Shown here: piece after piece, positions 27,599 through 35,545 of the stretch
Layout of the letters: every line of letters begins with the position of its first letter
Position numbering within the stretch: position 1 is the first letter of the stretch
IMG/VR virus record: IMGVR_UViG_3300008050_000022
Coordinates: 41,938 to 105,937 of that record
DNA length: 64,000 nt
Strand: one strand, 5' to 3'
From: a virus
Translations under genes and position numbers: made by a program
Notes under the pieces: model-generated
Databases searched by the model: none
Told to the model about the DNA's origin: nothing
What the model saw: only the letters and a program-made list of their open reading frames with translations

Positions 27599-30396
27599 TA
27601 GAATCGCTCCTTGCTGGTCGGACGGGTTGTCGCCATCACGTCTCCCAGCCGCTGACTCTTCGGCATGCCTCGAGCCGCCCTTCGGAAGGAGCTGGAGACG
27701 GCCTTAGTACTCGAAGCTCCGTCCGCTGTCAGCTCCTTCAACTCTGTGTACCTGCCCTCCATCAGAAGACTGGCCGCACGATCATACCCCTTCTCCTCCA
27801 GAGAGGAGAGCGCTGCCTCAGCCACCTCAGCCGAAGCTGTCGGCAAGGTCGGAGAGTACTGCTTCAGCACGTCATCCGCAGCCGTCCCAGACGCAGTCAG
27901 AGACACCCCAAGCCGCTGGAGAGAGATCGCTACAGACGTGGAGGACCTGTGGGACGCGGAGATGAGGAAGAGCAGCTTCGCCAAGTCCTTAGCAGCGGAC
28001 ACCAGGGAGGCTGACCGCGTGCCGGATCTCAGGGCCTCGACTACTCTTCGCAGCACAGGCTTGTGCCTCGACAACAGGGCGTACCGATCCTCTCGCTGGA
28101 GCACTCGTAGCGCCGCCTGTACACCGACGTACCCCGAGTACCCTGCAGGTAGGATGTCTATCTGGTACGTACCGGGATCATCTAGGGGGGTGGCCACGTC
28201 GAAGTAGGTCCCGCCCGGGTCCACCGATTCAATACTCGTCGTGACTCCATCGGCTAGGCGGATAGAGCACTCGGCCGTAACTCCCAACAGTCGAAGATCC
28301 TGCACCTTCGACTTGGTGTCCCCCTTCTTAGTGCCCGTGATCTGGAATCGAGAGGACTTCGACAACACGGACGTGTCGCTAGGAATCCCTAGAGGGGTGT
28401 GGGCGGTGCCTGTGCCGAGGTTGATCGAGTTCCCTTCCAGGGCTTTGGAAACCACCTTCAACACGGTTCGCGCCAGTTCCACCTCCATCAAGATCCCGGC
28501 ACCAGGCACATCACCTGCCAGCTGAGTCACCCCGTACTCCGTAGGGGAAGTCACAGAGGTCACGACGAAGCTGCCCTTGCTGCCAGCCTTCGCGATGTCT
28601 CCTGCTTGCACTGGAGATGATGGAGCTTCGTACAAGTACAGCACTCCTGCAGACACGGAAGCTTCCCCAGTGAACAACACGGTTTCGACAGTGGATATGG
28701 CGGCCCACGTGCCGATGGCTGCCTCGAGTTCCATCACTACTTCCGAGATCGGGTAGTAGTTCCCGGACACCTGCCCCTTACCGAACCCGAGCTCCGTTCC
28801 CGCGCTGTCGTCCTCGAACTTGGCCCCCAATCCCACATCTCCCCACAGGAAGGGGATCGGGAGGGCAAGAGCTTGGAAGGGCGGGGGAGGCAGGAGAGCC
28901 GTAGACGTGTCCGACAAGGTCAAGACGTTGGAGATGCTCAACGACGTCGAGGACACCACGAGGACGTCTCCGTCAGCAGCAAAGGTGAAGTCTGCTCCCA
29001 GACCTCCGCCCTCCAACTCCGTGATGAGGGAGGCCATGTCTGAGAAGAGGCCGCCTACCGCATTGAAGGTGTGCGTGAACTCGGCAACCCCGCTCTCATC
29101 CTGCAGCCGCAGAACCAGCGTCAGGCCTCCTGCGGGAATGAGCAGCGGTATTGTGAACGGCATGGAGTCCGTTCGCAGTACGGCCGGCTGAGCCGTCAGC
29201 CCAGACGAGGGGAGGCCTATCTCTCCCGGACCCTTCAAGTACAGTCGATCGTGCTTGATCAGAGCCTCATACCCAAGAGGGTCGAGGAAGGAATCTAGTT
29301 CTGCCACCACCTGAGCAGCTGTTCTCGACCCTACGGTCAGCGGAGCTGTGTAAGTGGTGTCTGCGATCCGCACTAGTAGGTGAGGAACTGTGACCGTGTA
29401 AGGATCGGTCGCCAGTTCGGCAGACTTCAGAAAGTGCTGTCCTGAGCCTGTCAGCACCACCGGACCGGCCCCAGGTCCATTGTCGATCTGGATCTCGGCA
29501 TCTACCGGGAAGGAGACGGGCTGCTGAGTACCTGTGAACTCCGCCGGGGTCATTGGTGGTAGTGCGTCAACGACGAGCTTAGACCCCGCAGGGAAGGCCG
29601 CTCTGCTGGAGTGGTGGGACAAGCCTCGAAGAACGTGGCCTGTGGGGTGCCGAGCGCTACTCAATGCGTCTACGGCTGCCTCAGGAGCTAGCAGCGTGAC
29701 CAGGCTGTCCTGGGCAGACCCGCTGAGTGTTCCCTCATCTGCCGCCCTACTGACCTTGGTGAGCATGTCCTGAGCACGCTGCAGAAGGAGGGGAGACAGG
29801 TAGGTCCTGATCGCAACGGGATCGAAGGAGGTGCTCGCCTCCAGGAAGCTGGTCAGTCGGCGATGTAGCCGAGGCAGCGACTTCTCGAGCCGCTCCAGCT
29901 CCTCAACTGCATCCTGGAGAGCCTCAGGTCGAGCCCGTCCCGTACTGCCGCTAGCTGCCCCTCGCAGGTCTGGGAGCAGCGCAGCCTTGGCGTACCGACG
30001 TGCGCCATTCAGCGCAGTACGAACCCTCTCCACCTCCCGCACGTCGGCAATAGTGCCCAGGTCCAACGAAGTCTGCAGCTTCGCCGTGGCCGTAGTCAGC
30101 TGGGTAGAGGCACTTGCCCTACTGCGTTCTAGGGAATCGGCTAGATCAACGAGAAGCTGCTCCAGATCAGTGGCTAGGGAGGCGAGATCCTGAAGTATGA
30201 CATTCCGCTGCAGGAGCAGCAGGTGAAAGAACGCTCCGGGCTCCAGCAACAGCCCAGTCAACAACGCTTCCAGGACTCTCGAGAACTGTGTGTGCTCCTT
30301 CCGTGTTCCCGCTAGGGACTTCTGAAAGGAGTTTGGTCGCTGGATCGCTTGAGACGCTCGAGCTCGGAGGGTTTCGGCGTTGAGGGGCTTGGACAT
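27598..30396 (-). CDS. Large virion protein, baseplate region (932 aa)
   Basis: Start ATG 30396 with AGAAGGA adjacent and GGAGGGG further upstream. The N-terminal third is helical with long Leu/Ala/Arg heptads (about residues 50-250), while the middle is beta-rich (VDAEIQIDNGPGAGPVVLTGSG; TVPHLLVRIADTTY) and the C-terminus is helical again. A motif related to the repeats in the neighbouring giants occurs (GDIAKAGSKGSFVVTSVT). It lies directly upstream of the gp25/J pair. Exact role unknown. Confidence 0.75.
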   Translation of the reverse strand: MSKPLNAETLRARASQAIQRPNSFQKSLAGTRKEHTQFSRVLEALLTGLLLEPGAFFHLLLLQRNVILQDLASLATDLEQLLVDLADSLERSRASASTQLTTATAKLQTSLDLGTIADVREVERVRTALNGARRYAKAALLPDLRGAASGSTGRARPEALQDAVEELERLEKSLPRLHRRLTSFLEASTSFDPVAIRTYLSPLLLQRAQDMLTKVSRAADEGTLSGSAQDSLVTLLAPEAAVDALSSARHPTGHVLRGLSHHSSRAAFPAGSKLVVDALPPMTPAEFTGTQQPVSFPVDAEIQIDNGPGAGPVVLTGSGQHFLKSAELATDPYTVTVPHLLVRIADTTYTAPLTVGSRTAAQVVAELDSFLDPLGYEALIKHDRLYLKGPGEIGLPSSGLTAQPAVLRTDSMPFTIPLLIPAGGLTLVLRLQDESGVAEFTHTFNAVGGLFSDMASLITELEGGGLGADFTFAADGDVLVVSSTSLSISNVLTLSDTSTALLPPPPFQALALPIPFLWGDVGLGAKFEDDSAGTELGFGKGQVSGNYYPISEVVMELEAAIGTWAAISTVETVLFTGEASVSAGVLYLYEAPSSPVQAGDIAKAGSKGSFVVTSVTSPTEYGVTQLAGDVPGAGILMEVELARTVLKVVSKALEGNSINLGTGTAHTPLGIPSDTSVLSKSSRFQITGTKKGDTKSKVQDLRLLGVTAECSIRLADGVTTSIESVDPGGTYFDVATPLDDPGTYQIDILPAGYSGYVGVQAALRVLQREDRYALLSRHKPVLRRVVEALRSGTRSASLVSAAKDLAKLLFLISASHRSSTSVAISLQRLGVSLTASGTAADDVLKQYSPTLPTASAEVAEAALSSLEEKGYDRAASLLMEGRYTELKELTADGASSTKAVSSSFRRAARGMPKSQRLGDVMATTRPTSKERF

Positions 30397-30694
30397 TCCT
30401 TCTTCTACTCCCCTCCAGCTTCATCTGCCGAAGCTCGTCTTTGGAGAGTCTCAGAGCTGCTGCCCTGATCTTCTCCGGAGGCATGTCTAACATCGCGCAC
30501 AAGGCAAGAAAGGAGTTCTCTCTTCCCGAGATGTCCTCGAACAGCCACCACTCCGCGCTGTAGAACAGCCTTCTATTAGACCGCCCAGTAGCGCCCTTGT
30601 TGTACACGTAATCGACCAGAGCTTGGAGGATGACGCAAATCCACATGTTGCGGCACGGCCCCGCATCCGAGGGGACAAGGTAGTCGTCCTCCAT
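30167..30694 (-). CDS. Hypothetical phage protein with long 3' overlap
   Basis: Start ATG 30694 (TGATG with the previous stop). The first 100 residues look like a real protein: WICVILQALVDYVYNK, then SAEWWLFEDISGRENSFLALC, then PPEKIRAAALRL, a pattern seen in small phage proteins with an aromatic-rich helical domain. After about residue 100 the frame runs 230 bases into the 932-aa gene, and this tail (Pro/Ser rich) looks like an out-of-frame reading. The true product may end differently, for example through a frameshift, or the tail may simply be tolerated. Confidence 0.6.
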   Translation of the reverse strand: MEDDYLVPSDAGPCRNMWICVILQALVDYVYNKGATGRSNRRLFYSAEWWLFEDISGRENSFLALCAMLDMPPEKIRAAALRLSKDELRQMKLEGSRRRNVQAPQRRNPPSSSVSSDPATKLLSEVPSGNTEGAHTVLESPGSVVDWAVAGARSVLSPAAPAAECHTSGSRLPSH

Positions 30695-31590
30695 CACGTC
30701 ACAGTCACTGCGACCGGAGTCACTGTGAGAACTGTGGCGGGTACTCGAGGAAGTGCGACCCCTGCCCGAATCGTCGCAGTAATCGTAGTATTGCCTGCAG
30801 CTACGCCGTGAGCAATGAAGCTACCTGCTGACGGAGTGACCGTAGCTATGGCCTCATTCGCCGACTCGATGTCGATGTACTGCGACCACGCAGGATCGGT
30901 TGTGCCTGTCAGTACTCTCCCGTCCGACATGGTGAGGGCCACGGCCACGGCAGCAGCGTCTGCATCAGCTGCCACACTGATCGCGGTCGCGGGAGTGAAC
31001 GTCACTGATGCTGGCACAGGGAAGAGGAGATCTACCAGGTTCTGATTGGTCAGAGCCGGGATCGCTACGTCGAAGGAACGGTCCATGTAGCCTTCAAGGC
31101 TTACATCGAACTCTGCCCCTCTGGGAAGGTCCACCTGCACATACCCGTTGCTATCGGTGATCAGTTGCTCAGGCTGCTGACCTAGTCCCACAGCGACTGG
31201 GTACATGCCCACAGGGTCCATCTTCGGTGCCAGGCGGATGTACTGATCTGCGAGGGGTCGACCGGAAGCGGTGCGGAAGAAGGCCCAGCACCTGCACATG
31301 TTGGGATTGGAGGCGACAGGGATCGTAAACGTAGCGGCCGTGAACTGCCATGCATTCGCCGGCGGAGGAGTCCGTACGTTGATCTGCTGAGGAGAAGTCA
31401 CCGAGGCCAGGATGTGCTCTCCGTAGAAGCGGAGTTGGTATCGGCCCGCTACTTCATCGAAGGCTGCGTCACCTAGGGCGTCGGTCATCCCTGAGTCCAG
31501 CAGGACAGTGTTCGCTTCGTTGTAAATCTGTACGACCATGCCCTGGACGGGGACTGCATTGGCGTCCACCACGTTGACTGCGATGATCAT
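30694..31590 (-). CDS. Virion protein with Ig-like/BIG2-type domains
   Basis: 298 aa from ATG 31590, which overlaps the previous stop (ATGA); a longer frame would run far into the upstream gene. The N-terminus (IIAVNVVDANAVPVQGMVVQ and a DALGDAAF turn) resembles a carboxypeptidase-regulatory or Ig-like beta sandwich. The C-terminus has SANEAIATVTPSAG and GVAAGNTTITATI, typical of bacterial Ig-like group 2 domains. Such domains decorate tail and capsid proteins and can bind host glycans weakly. Confidence 0.78.
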   Translation of the reverse strand: MIIAVNVVDANAVPVQGMVVQIYNEANTVLLDSGMTDALGDAAFDEVAGRYQLRFYGEHILASVTSPQQINVRTPPPANAWQFTAATFTIPVASNPNMCRCWAFFRTASGRPLADQYIRLAPKMDPVGMYPVAVGLGQQPEQLITDSNGYVQVDLPRGAEFDVSLEGYMDRSFDVAIPALTNQNLVDLLFPVPASVTFTPATAISVAADADAAAVAVALTMSDGRVLTGTTDPAWSQYIDIESANEAIATVTPSAGSFIAHGVAAGNTTITATIRAGVALPRVPATVLTVTPVAVTVT

Positions 31591-31985
31591 CGGTGTTCTC
31601 CCGACAGTGCTAGCGTATCGACCAAGTAGCAGAAGCCGGCAGAGATCAAGCACCAACTGCCCACAGCTAACCACTGAGAGTAGTCGTTAATCTCTACGTA
31701 AAGAAGCCTGTGATCGGCGGTCTTCCAGATCAAGAGCCAGCTCACCCACCCCGCATGGAAACCCATGCAGTACGGGCAGGTGAAGAGCTGACCGAAGAAC
31801 TCCCGGAGAAATTTCTTGATGCGTGAGTCCGAGACGGGCTCCAGGTACGGCTCACCCTCCTCGTCCAGCTCGATCTTCGTGCCCGCTTGTAGCAACCAGG
31901 TGACTGGGGGCACCTGCGACAGCTTGTTCATGGCCCCGTAGCAAAGGCCGTAAGCAAGCAGAAGGGCGATCAAGTAAAGGGACAC
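31587..31985 (-). CDS. DUF1360-like small membrane protein
   Basis: 132 aa from GTG 31985. It has an N-terminal hydrophobic helix (LYLIALLLAYGLCYG), a cytoplasmic-looking charged loop, the motif TCPYCMGFHAGW near residue 69-80, and two further hydrophobic segments (VSWLLIW; WLAVGSWCLISAGFCYLV). CPxCxGF(W/H)xG is the hallmark of DUF1360 membrane proteins. The function of this family is unknown; here it sits within a run of membrane-protein genes, so a role in lysis or envelope exclusion is possible. Confidence 0.72.
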   Translation of the reverse strand: MSLYLIALLLAYGLCYGAMNKLSQVPPVTWLLQAGTKIELDEEGEPYLEPVSDSRIKKFLREFFGQLFTCPYCMGFHAGWVSWLLIWKTADHRLLYVEINDYSQWLAVGSWCLISAGFCYLVDTLALSGEHR

Positions 31986-32034
31986 GCGGGAATCCTACAC
32001 GAAGACGTGTCCGTACGAGGTTGGTAGAGTGAGG

Positions 32035-32790
32035 CTAGTCCTGAGGGTAGACGGTCAGGGGGCGCGTGATGCCCACCTCTCTGTAGTAGTCCAGAGCAGG
32101 CAGCTCGAACCCCTCGGGAGCCGTGCCGTTCTTCACCGCTTCCTTGTCCGTCAGGAAGGCGTCCAGGATCTCCAAGGAGTTCGCGGTCCTGCTGATCTGC
32201 TCGACCTGCTCGACCACGACGACCTGCATCTGCTCCATCACCGCCTGCATGTCCCCCTCGGCCCTCATGACGGTCTCGAGGTTCTGCTGGTCCATCAAGG
32301 TCAGGTCGGACTCCCGGTACTCGGGCCGTACCTCGAAGCCTCGCTCTGCGAAATAGGCCGCCAGGTCGGCATCCCCGAAGTCGAATCCGTGACGAGCGAA
32401 CACGGTGTTGCGGAGATAGCGGAGCTCTTCATCGTTCAGACCGGCCAGGTCCTCAGCTGACACCTCGAGCCCTGCCTTGATCAGCTCGTCGGCCCGGACC
32501 GGGGCTGCGTCTAGATCTGCTAGAAGCGGGACGTCTTCGACCAGTGGCAGGTCTGCCATCGGGTCAGCGTCGACCCACTGCGCCTCTGCCGGGATGCACC
32601 CGTTGAGCACCGTCATGGTGCCTAGAGCGATGATGAACAGGTAGCCTGCCAGCAGGAAACCGGTAGCCACGGGGTGTCGCATGATGAGGTTCATGCGAGG
32701 GGGCAGAACAGTATCCATGCCGACCTCTGCTTCCGGCGCCTGCTGCTCCCGCTGAAGATGTACTTCGTCTACGAGAGCCAGGTGTGGCAC
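32035..32790 (-). CDS. YARHG-domain membrane-anchored lipoprotein-like protein
   Basis: 251 aa from GTG 32790, which follows GGAG. A hydrophobic segment (residues about 41-63) ends in LNGC (C65), a good lipobox, although the N-terminal region is long for a signal peptide; ATGs at residues 25, 33 or 37 would shorten it. The region NDEELRYLRNTVFARHGFDF (about 118-137), continuing to YFAERGFEVRPEY and LMDQQNLE, matches the YARHG domain, an extracellular domain of bacterial surface proteins. The C-terminus is coiled-coil-like. Such a phage protein could act on the host envelope, for instance in superinfection exclusion. Confidence 0.75.
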   Translation of the reverse strand: MPHLALVDEVHLQREQQAPEAEVGMDTVLPPRMNLIMRHPVATGFLLAGYLFIIALGTMTVLNGCIPAEAQWVDADPMADLPLVEDVPLLADLDAAPVRADELIKAGLEVSAEDLAGLNDEELRYLRNTVFARHGFDFGDADLAAYFAERGFEVRPEYRESDLTLMDQQNLETVMRAEGDMQAVMEQMQVVVVEQVEQISRTANSLEILDAFLTDKEAVKNGTAPEGFELPALDYYREVGITRPLTVYPQD

Positions 32791-32792
32791 GG

Positions 32793-33086
32793 CTACTCCG
32801 CCCCAGCCAGGCGGAGAAGCGATCCCTCCACACGAGTCATCGTCTCGCCGATCTTCTTCAGCTCAGCACGCAGCTCTACGAGGCTGATGTCTCGCTCGTG
32901 CTTGACTGCCTCGAGGACTACTACCCGGGCCTCTAGCTTGACCGCTTTGGTCTGCTCGGCGGCGAAGTCTCGCTGTAGATCGTGGAACGCCAAATAGCCG
33001 CTCAAGACGATGGGCAACAATCCGATGATGTACCAGCCGATCTTGCCGGCCCAGCTGGGAATCTTGATCGTAGTCGGCTCGGACAT
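32793..33086 (-). CDS. Small membrane protein with coiled coil, holin candidate
   Basis: 97 aa from ATG 33086, which has GGGAGG upstream and follows the previous stop. The N-terminal segment GWYIIGLLPIVLSGYLAF (about 16-33) is a single transmembrane helix; the rest is a charged coiled coil (AEQTKAVKLEARVVVLEAVKH). This layout occurs in accessory phage holins. Holin function is inferred from size and topology only. Confidence 0.6.
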   Translation of the reverse strand: MSEPTTIKIPSWAGKIGWYIIGLLPIVLSGYLAFHDLQRDFAAEQTKAVKLEARVVVLEAVKHERDISLVELRAELKKIGETMTRVEGSLLRLAGAE

Positions 33087-33087
33087 C

Positions 33088-33477
33088 TCAGCCTCCCTTG
33101 AGCAGCACGGCTGCAGCTGCCGTAAGGATTGCTCCCACAGTACCGCCCGCAACTAGTCTGGAAAACCACTTTTGCCAATCGGCCTGCTGCTCTAGGCGAT
33201 CTAGGCGGGTGGGTAGGTCCTGTTTTTCGGCGGCCTCTGCTGCCTTCTTGAGGGCAGCGACAGCTCCTACCAGGCCGACTTCCCCGTTGCCCAGCAGAAT
33301 CTTCCTCACGGACGCTGCGTCAGTCGCTCCCTGCTTCGAAAGTGCTTTGACTTCTGCGAGCTCTCGGGGTAGCGCACGAATGTCCTTCAGTTCTGGGGCG
33401 GACAAGGAATGTCCACTGTCTTGCTGCTCCCTGACCGCCTCCAGAAGGGAGATAATTCGTTCCTCGGACTCGGTCAT
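33088..33477 (-). CDS. Coiled-coil protein with C-terminal TM helix, XhlA-like holin candidate
   Basis: 129 aa. The charged helical part ends in DLPTRLDRLEQQADWQKWFS, followed by a terminal hydrophobic helix GGTVGAILTAAAAVLL and a final Lys-Gly-Gly. This coiled-coil-then-TM layout resembles XhlA/hemolysin-type phage proteins that pair with another membrane protein in lysis. The gene immediately upstream of the previous TM protein supports a two-component system. The endolysin is far away (62.5 kb). Confidence 0.6.
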   Translation of the reverse strand: MTESEERIISLLEAVREQQDSGHSLSAPELKDIRALPRELAEVKALSKQGATDAASVRKILLGNGEVGLVGAVAALKKAAEAAEKQDLPTRLDRLEQQADWQKWFSRLVAGGTVGAILTAAAAVLLKGG

Positions 33478-33530
33478 CCTGTCCCCGTGAGTAGTCCCCG
33501 GATTGCCTACGTGCGTGCGACCAAATGATG

Positions 33531-33545
33531 GACGGCTGAGCCGTC
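33531..33545. terminator. Short perfect hairpin in a 70-bp gap
   Basis: GACGGC-TGA-GCCGTC forms a 6-bp perfect stem. It lies in the longest gap of this part of the virion operon, between the Ig-like gene and the holin-like genes, and could mark a transcript end or processing site. No T tract on either strand. Confidence 0.3.
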
Positions 33546-33561
33546 TAGGGCAATCACGAAG

Positions 33562-33987
33562 TCAGGGGGTGAAGCGAGGGGTGTCTACTGGGACTATTCG
33601 GGCAACCGTGAACTGGTCCTGAGCTGCCCCAACCAGGTCCAGGAGATCCGCAGAATGTGCGTTGGGGACGGTGATTCTTCTGGTGATGCCAGTGCCCGTC
33701 AGAGTTACCTCAAAGGTGCTGCCCCGCAGAAGGAAGATTTCCGCCTCACCTCGAGCATCTGTGACTGTGGCTACTCGCCCGCCAGACAAGAAGGCCAGGC
33801 CCCCAACTCCGAGGTGCTGAAGGTTCCCCAGGGTACTGTCGAAGGCGATTGTCCTGCCCACCGCAGGCTGACCATCTCCGCCCAGCCACCGAACGAACAC
33901 ACGGCATAGCTCCTCCCTAGGGGCCCGAGCAGAGCTGCGAGCGCCTAGGACCAGGCCGTTGAGTGCGTAGCCGGTGTAGCTCGGCAT
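33562..33987 (-). CDS. Small Ig-like virion protein
   Basis: 141 aa from ATG 33987 (TGATG with the previous stop). The order CRVFVRWLGGDGQPAVGRTIAF, then TVTDARGEAEIFLLRGSTFEVTL, then RRITVP, is that of a carboxypeptidase-regulatory or Ig-like beta sandwich, similar in layout to the N-terminus of the protein at 30694-31590. A decoration or tail accessory role is likely. Confidence 0.65.
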   Translation of the reverse strand: MPSYTGYALNGLVLGARSSARAPREELCRVFVRWLGGDGQPAVGRTIAFDSTLGNLQHLGVGGLAFLSGGRVATVTDARGEAEIFLLRGSTFEVTLTGTGITRRITVPNAHSADLLDLVGAAQDQFTVARIVPVDTPRFTP

Positions 33988-35027
33988 CAAGTCACCTCGA
34001 GCGCTACGAAGTCCGAACTGTCAGCGAAGACTCTCAGAACCGTCGTCCCGAGCGTGATGTCGTCCAGAGCGATGAGAGTCCCGGTTGGCACACGTCGAAA
34101 CCGCTGCAAGGTGCCGACTAGCTGCCTTACCCCCGCCGTGCCGTTGTAGACGAAGATGTCGGAGACGGGCACCGAGCCGTAGTCATCACTCGGGAGGACC
34201 GACGTACCGAGCAGGTCGATCAGGGAAGTCCACAGCAGGACGTGGTTGAGTGCTCCCAAATACGCATCCGTGCTGTGCAGGGCATGCGGGACTGCATCCT
34301 CCAGCACCCCACCAGAGTCTCCCCAGAGGATCACGGGCTGAGGATCGACTGCCACTAGCGCCAGCGTGTCGTATGTCTCTGCCAGAGCGACGACCAGGTT
34401 GATCTCGCGATCAGGGATGTTGACCGAGGCGACCTGCACCCTCTCCACGTTCGCCGGCCCGTTGGCGTTCTGGTTCACTACCCAGAGGTACTGACCTGCC
34501 TCCAGGTTCGTGAAGTCCGTTCCAGCTCGGAAGTACAGCCGGGTAGAGGCCGTGGTGTTCGTCCCCGTCTTCGGGCCGTCTAGGAGACCGAAGAAGTCTC
34601 GCTGGGCAGGGATGGCTGGAGGTAGGGCTCCGAAGTAGCCCTTGTTGTAGTCCGCCCCTACCAGACAGCAGATCGCGACGCCGTCAGCGTCAGCGTTGAG
34701 CCACCCCGTCATCGCCCCGTTGGTTAGCTGGATGCACGATCCGCCGACCAGGTCACCAACCTCGTTGTACCCGGTGCCTGCGGACCAGTACGAGTACGCA
34801 CGGAAGTCGATCTTCTCTCCGGCCGAGTCGTGCGTAGCCCTAAGCCACAGCCCCTTACGCTGATCAGAGCCAGCGCTGTAGTACACGCGATCCTGCGCTC
34901 CCAGGGCCGCACTGACCTCTTGGGCGAGGGTCCAGCCCGCTGCTAGAAGAGCTTGGCGAAGTCCGTTCGCGGAGTCGATCAGATCATCGATGTCCGCAAA
35001 GGCCTGATTGGTAACGATCGCGGGCAT
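33987..35027 (-). CDS. Virion structural protein, unrecognised
   Basis: 346 aa. N-terminal helix, then beta-rich segments with many aromatic and Gly residues (DRVYYSAGSDQRKGLWLR; FRAYSYWSAGTGYNEVG; ASTRLYFRAGTDFTNLEAGQ). The composition fits phage structural proteins. It is the first of the Ig-like group after the small helical genes. No conserved family recognised. Confidence 0.72.
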   Translation of the reverse strand: MPAIVTNQAFADIDDLIDSANGLRQALLAAGWTLAQEVSAALGAQDRVYYSAGSDQRKGLWLRATHDSAGEKIDFRAYSYWSAGTGYNEVGDLVGGSCIQLTNGAMTGWLNADADGVAICCLVGADYNKGYFGALPPAIPAQRDFFGLLDGPKTGTNTTASTRLYFRAGTDFTNLEAGQYLWVVNQNANGPANVERVQVASVNIPDREINLVVALAETYDTLALVAVDPQPVILWGDSGGVLEDAVPHALHSTDAYLGALNHVLLWTSLIDLLGTSVLPSDDYGSVPVSDIFVYNGTAGVRQLVGTLQRFRRVPTGTLIALDDITLGTTVLRVFADSSDFVALEVT

Positions 35028-35030
35028 GCA

Positions 35031-35345
35031 TCACGCCGATCTAACCACCCGCACCAGCACCTTGCGCTCGGCGTCGTACGAGTAGCTACGGACAGCCGTT
35101 TCCGGATCTGCCAGGTTCATGTCGTCCAGAGCCGTCCGCATCAGCTCGAGCTGAGCACGGGCGCTCTCTGCTACTTCTCTCTGGCAGTCTCGCAGATGGC
35201 CTCGGGCCAGGTCCACGCGTAGTGCAGCGTTCTCGATTCGGAGCTGCGTGAGCTCGTCCAGGGGGATGATGGGAGGTAGCTCCGTCGTCCGGGCTACTAC
35301 AGCCTCTTCTACCTGGGCATCTACGCTCTTCTTCGCTGCGGTCAT
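35031..35345 (-). CDS. Hypothetical helical protein
   Basis: 104 aa, ATG 35345 with AGGAGT upstream. A coiled-coil-like centre (LTQLRIENAALRVDLARGHLRDC) is followed by a short beta end (VRSYSYDAERKVLVRVV). Unknown role inside the virion operon. Confidence 0.7.
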   Translation of the reverse strand: MTAAKKSVDAQVEEAVVARTTELPPIIPLDELTQLRIENAALRVDLARGHLRDCQREVAESARAQLELMRTALDDMNLADPETAVRSYSYDAERKVLVRVVRSA

Positions 35346-35347
35346 CG

Positions 35348-35545
35348 TTACTCCTGTAGGAAGGTCTCTAGCTTGTCCACCAAGAAGATCTCGGCGGTTT
35401 GGGCATTCAGCCGGCGCAGTGTACTCGACCCCGACCTGCCTTCGAGCACGGCCTTCAAGAACTTGACCTCGTTGTTCACGCGGTCACGCTCTTTATCGAT
35501 CCACTCTCGAGCGGACGATTCTAGGTCGTCTAGGCTAGATGCCAC
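35348..35545 (-). CDS. Small hypothetical helical protein
   Basis: 65 aa; ATG 35545 lies 11 bases inside the end of the sigma-like gene, so translation is coupled to it. Charged helical sequence (SAREWIDKERDRVNNEVKFL). Its tight link to the sigma-like gene makes it a candidate modulator of that factor, but only by position. Confidence 0.65.
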   Translation of the reverse strand: MASSLDDLESSAREWIDKERDRVNNEVKFLKAVLEGRSGSSTLRRLNAQTAEIFLVDKLETFLQE

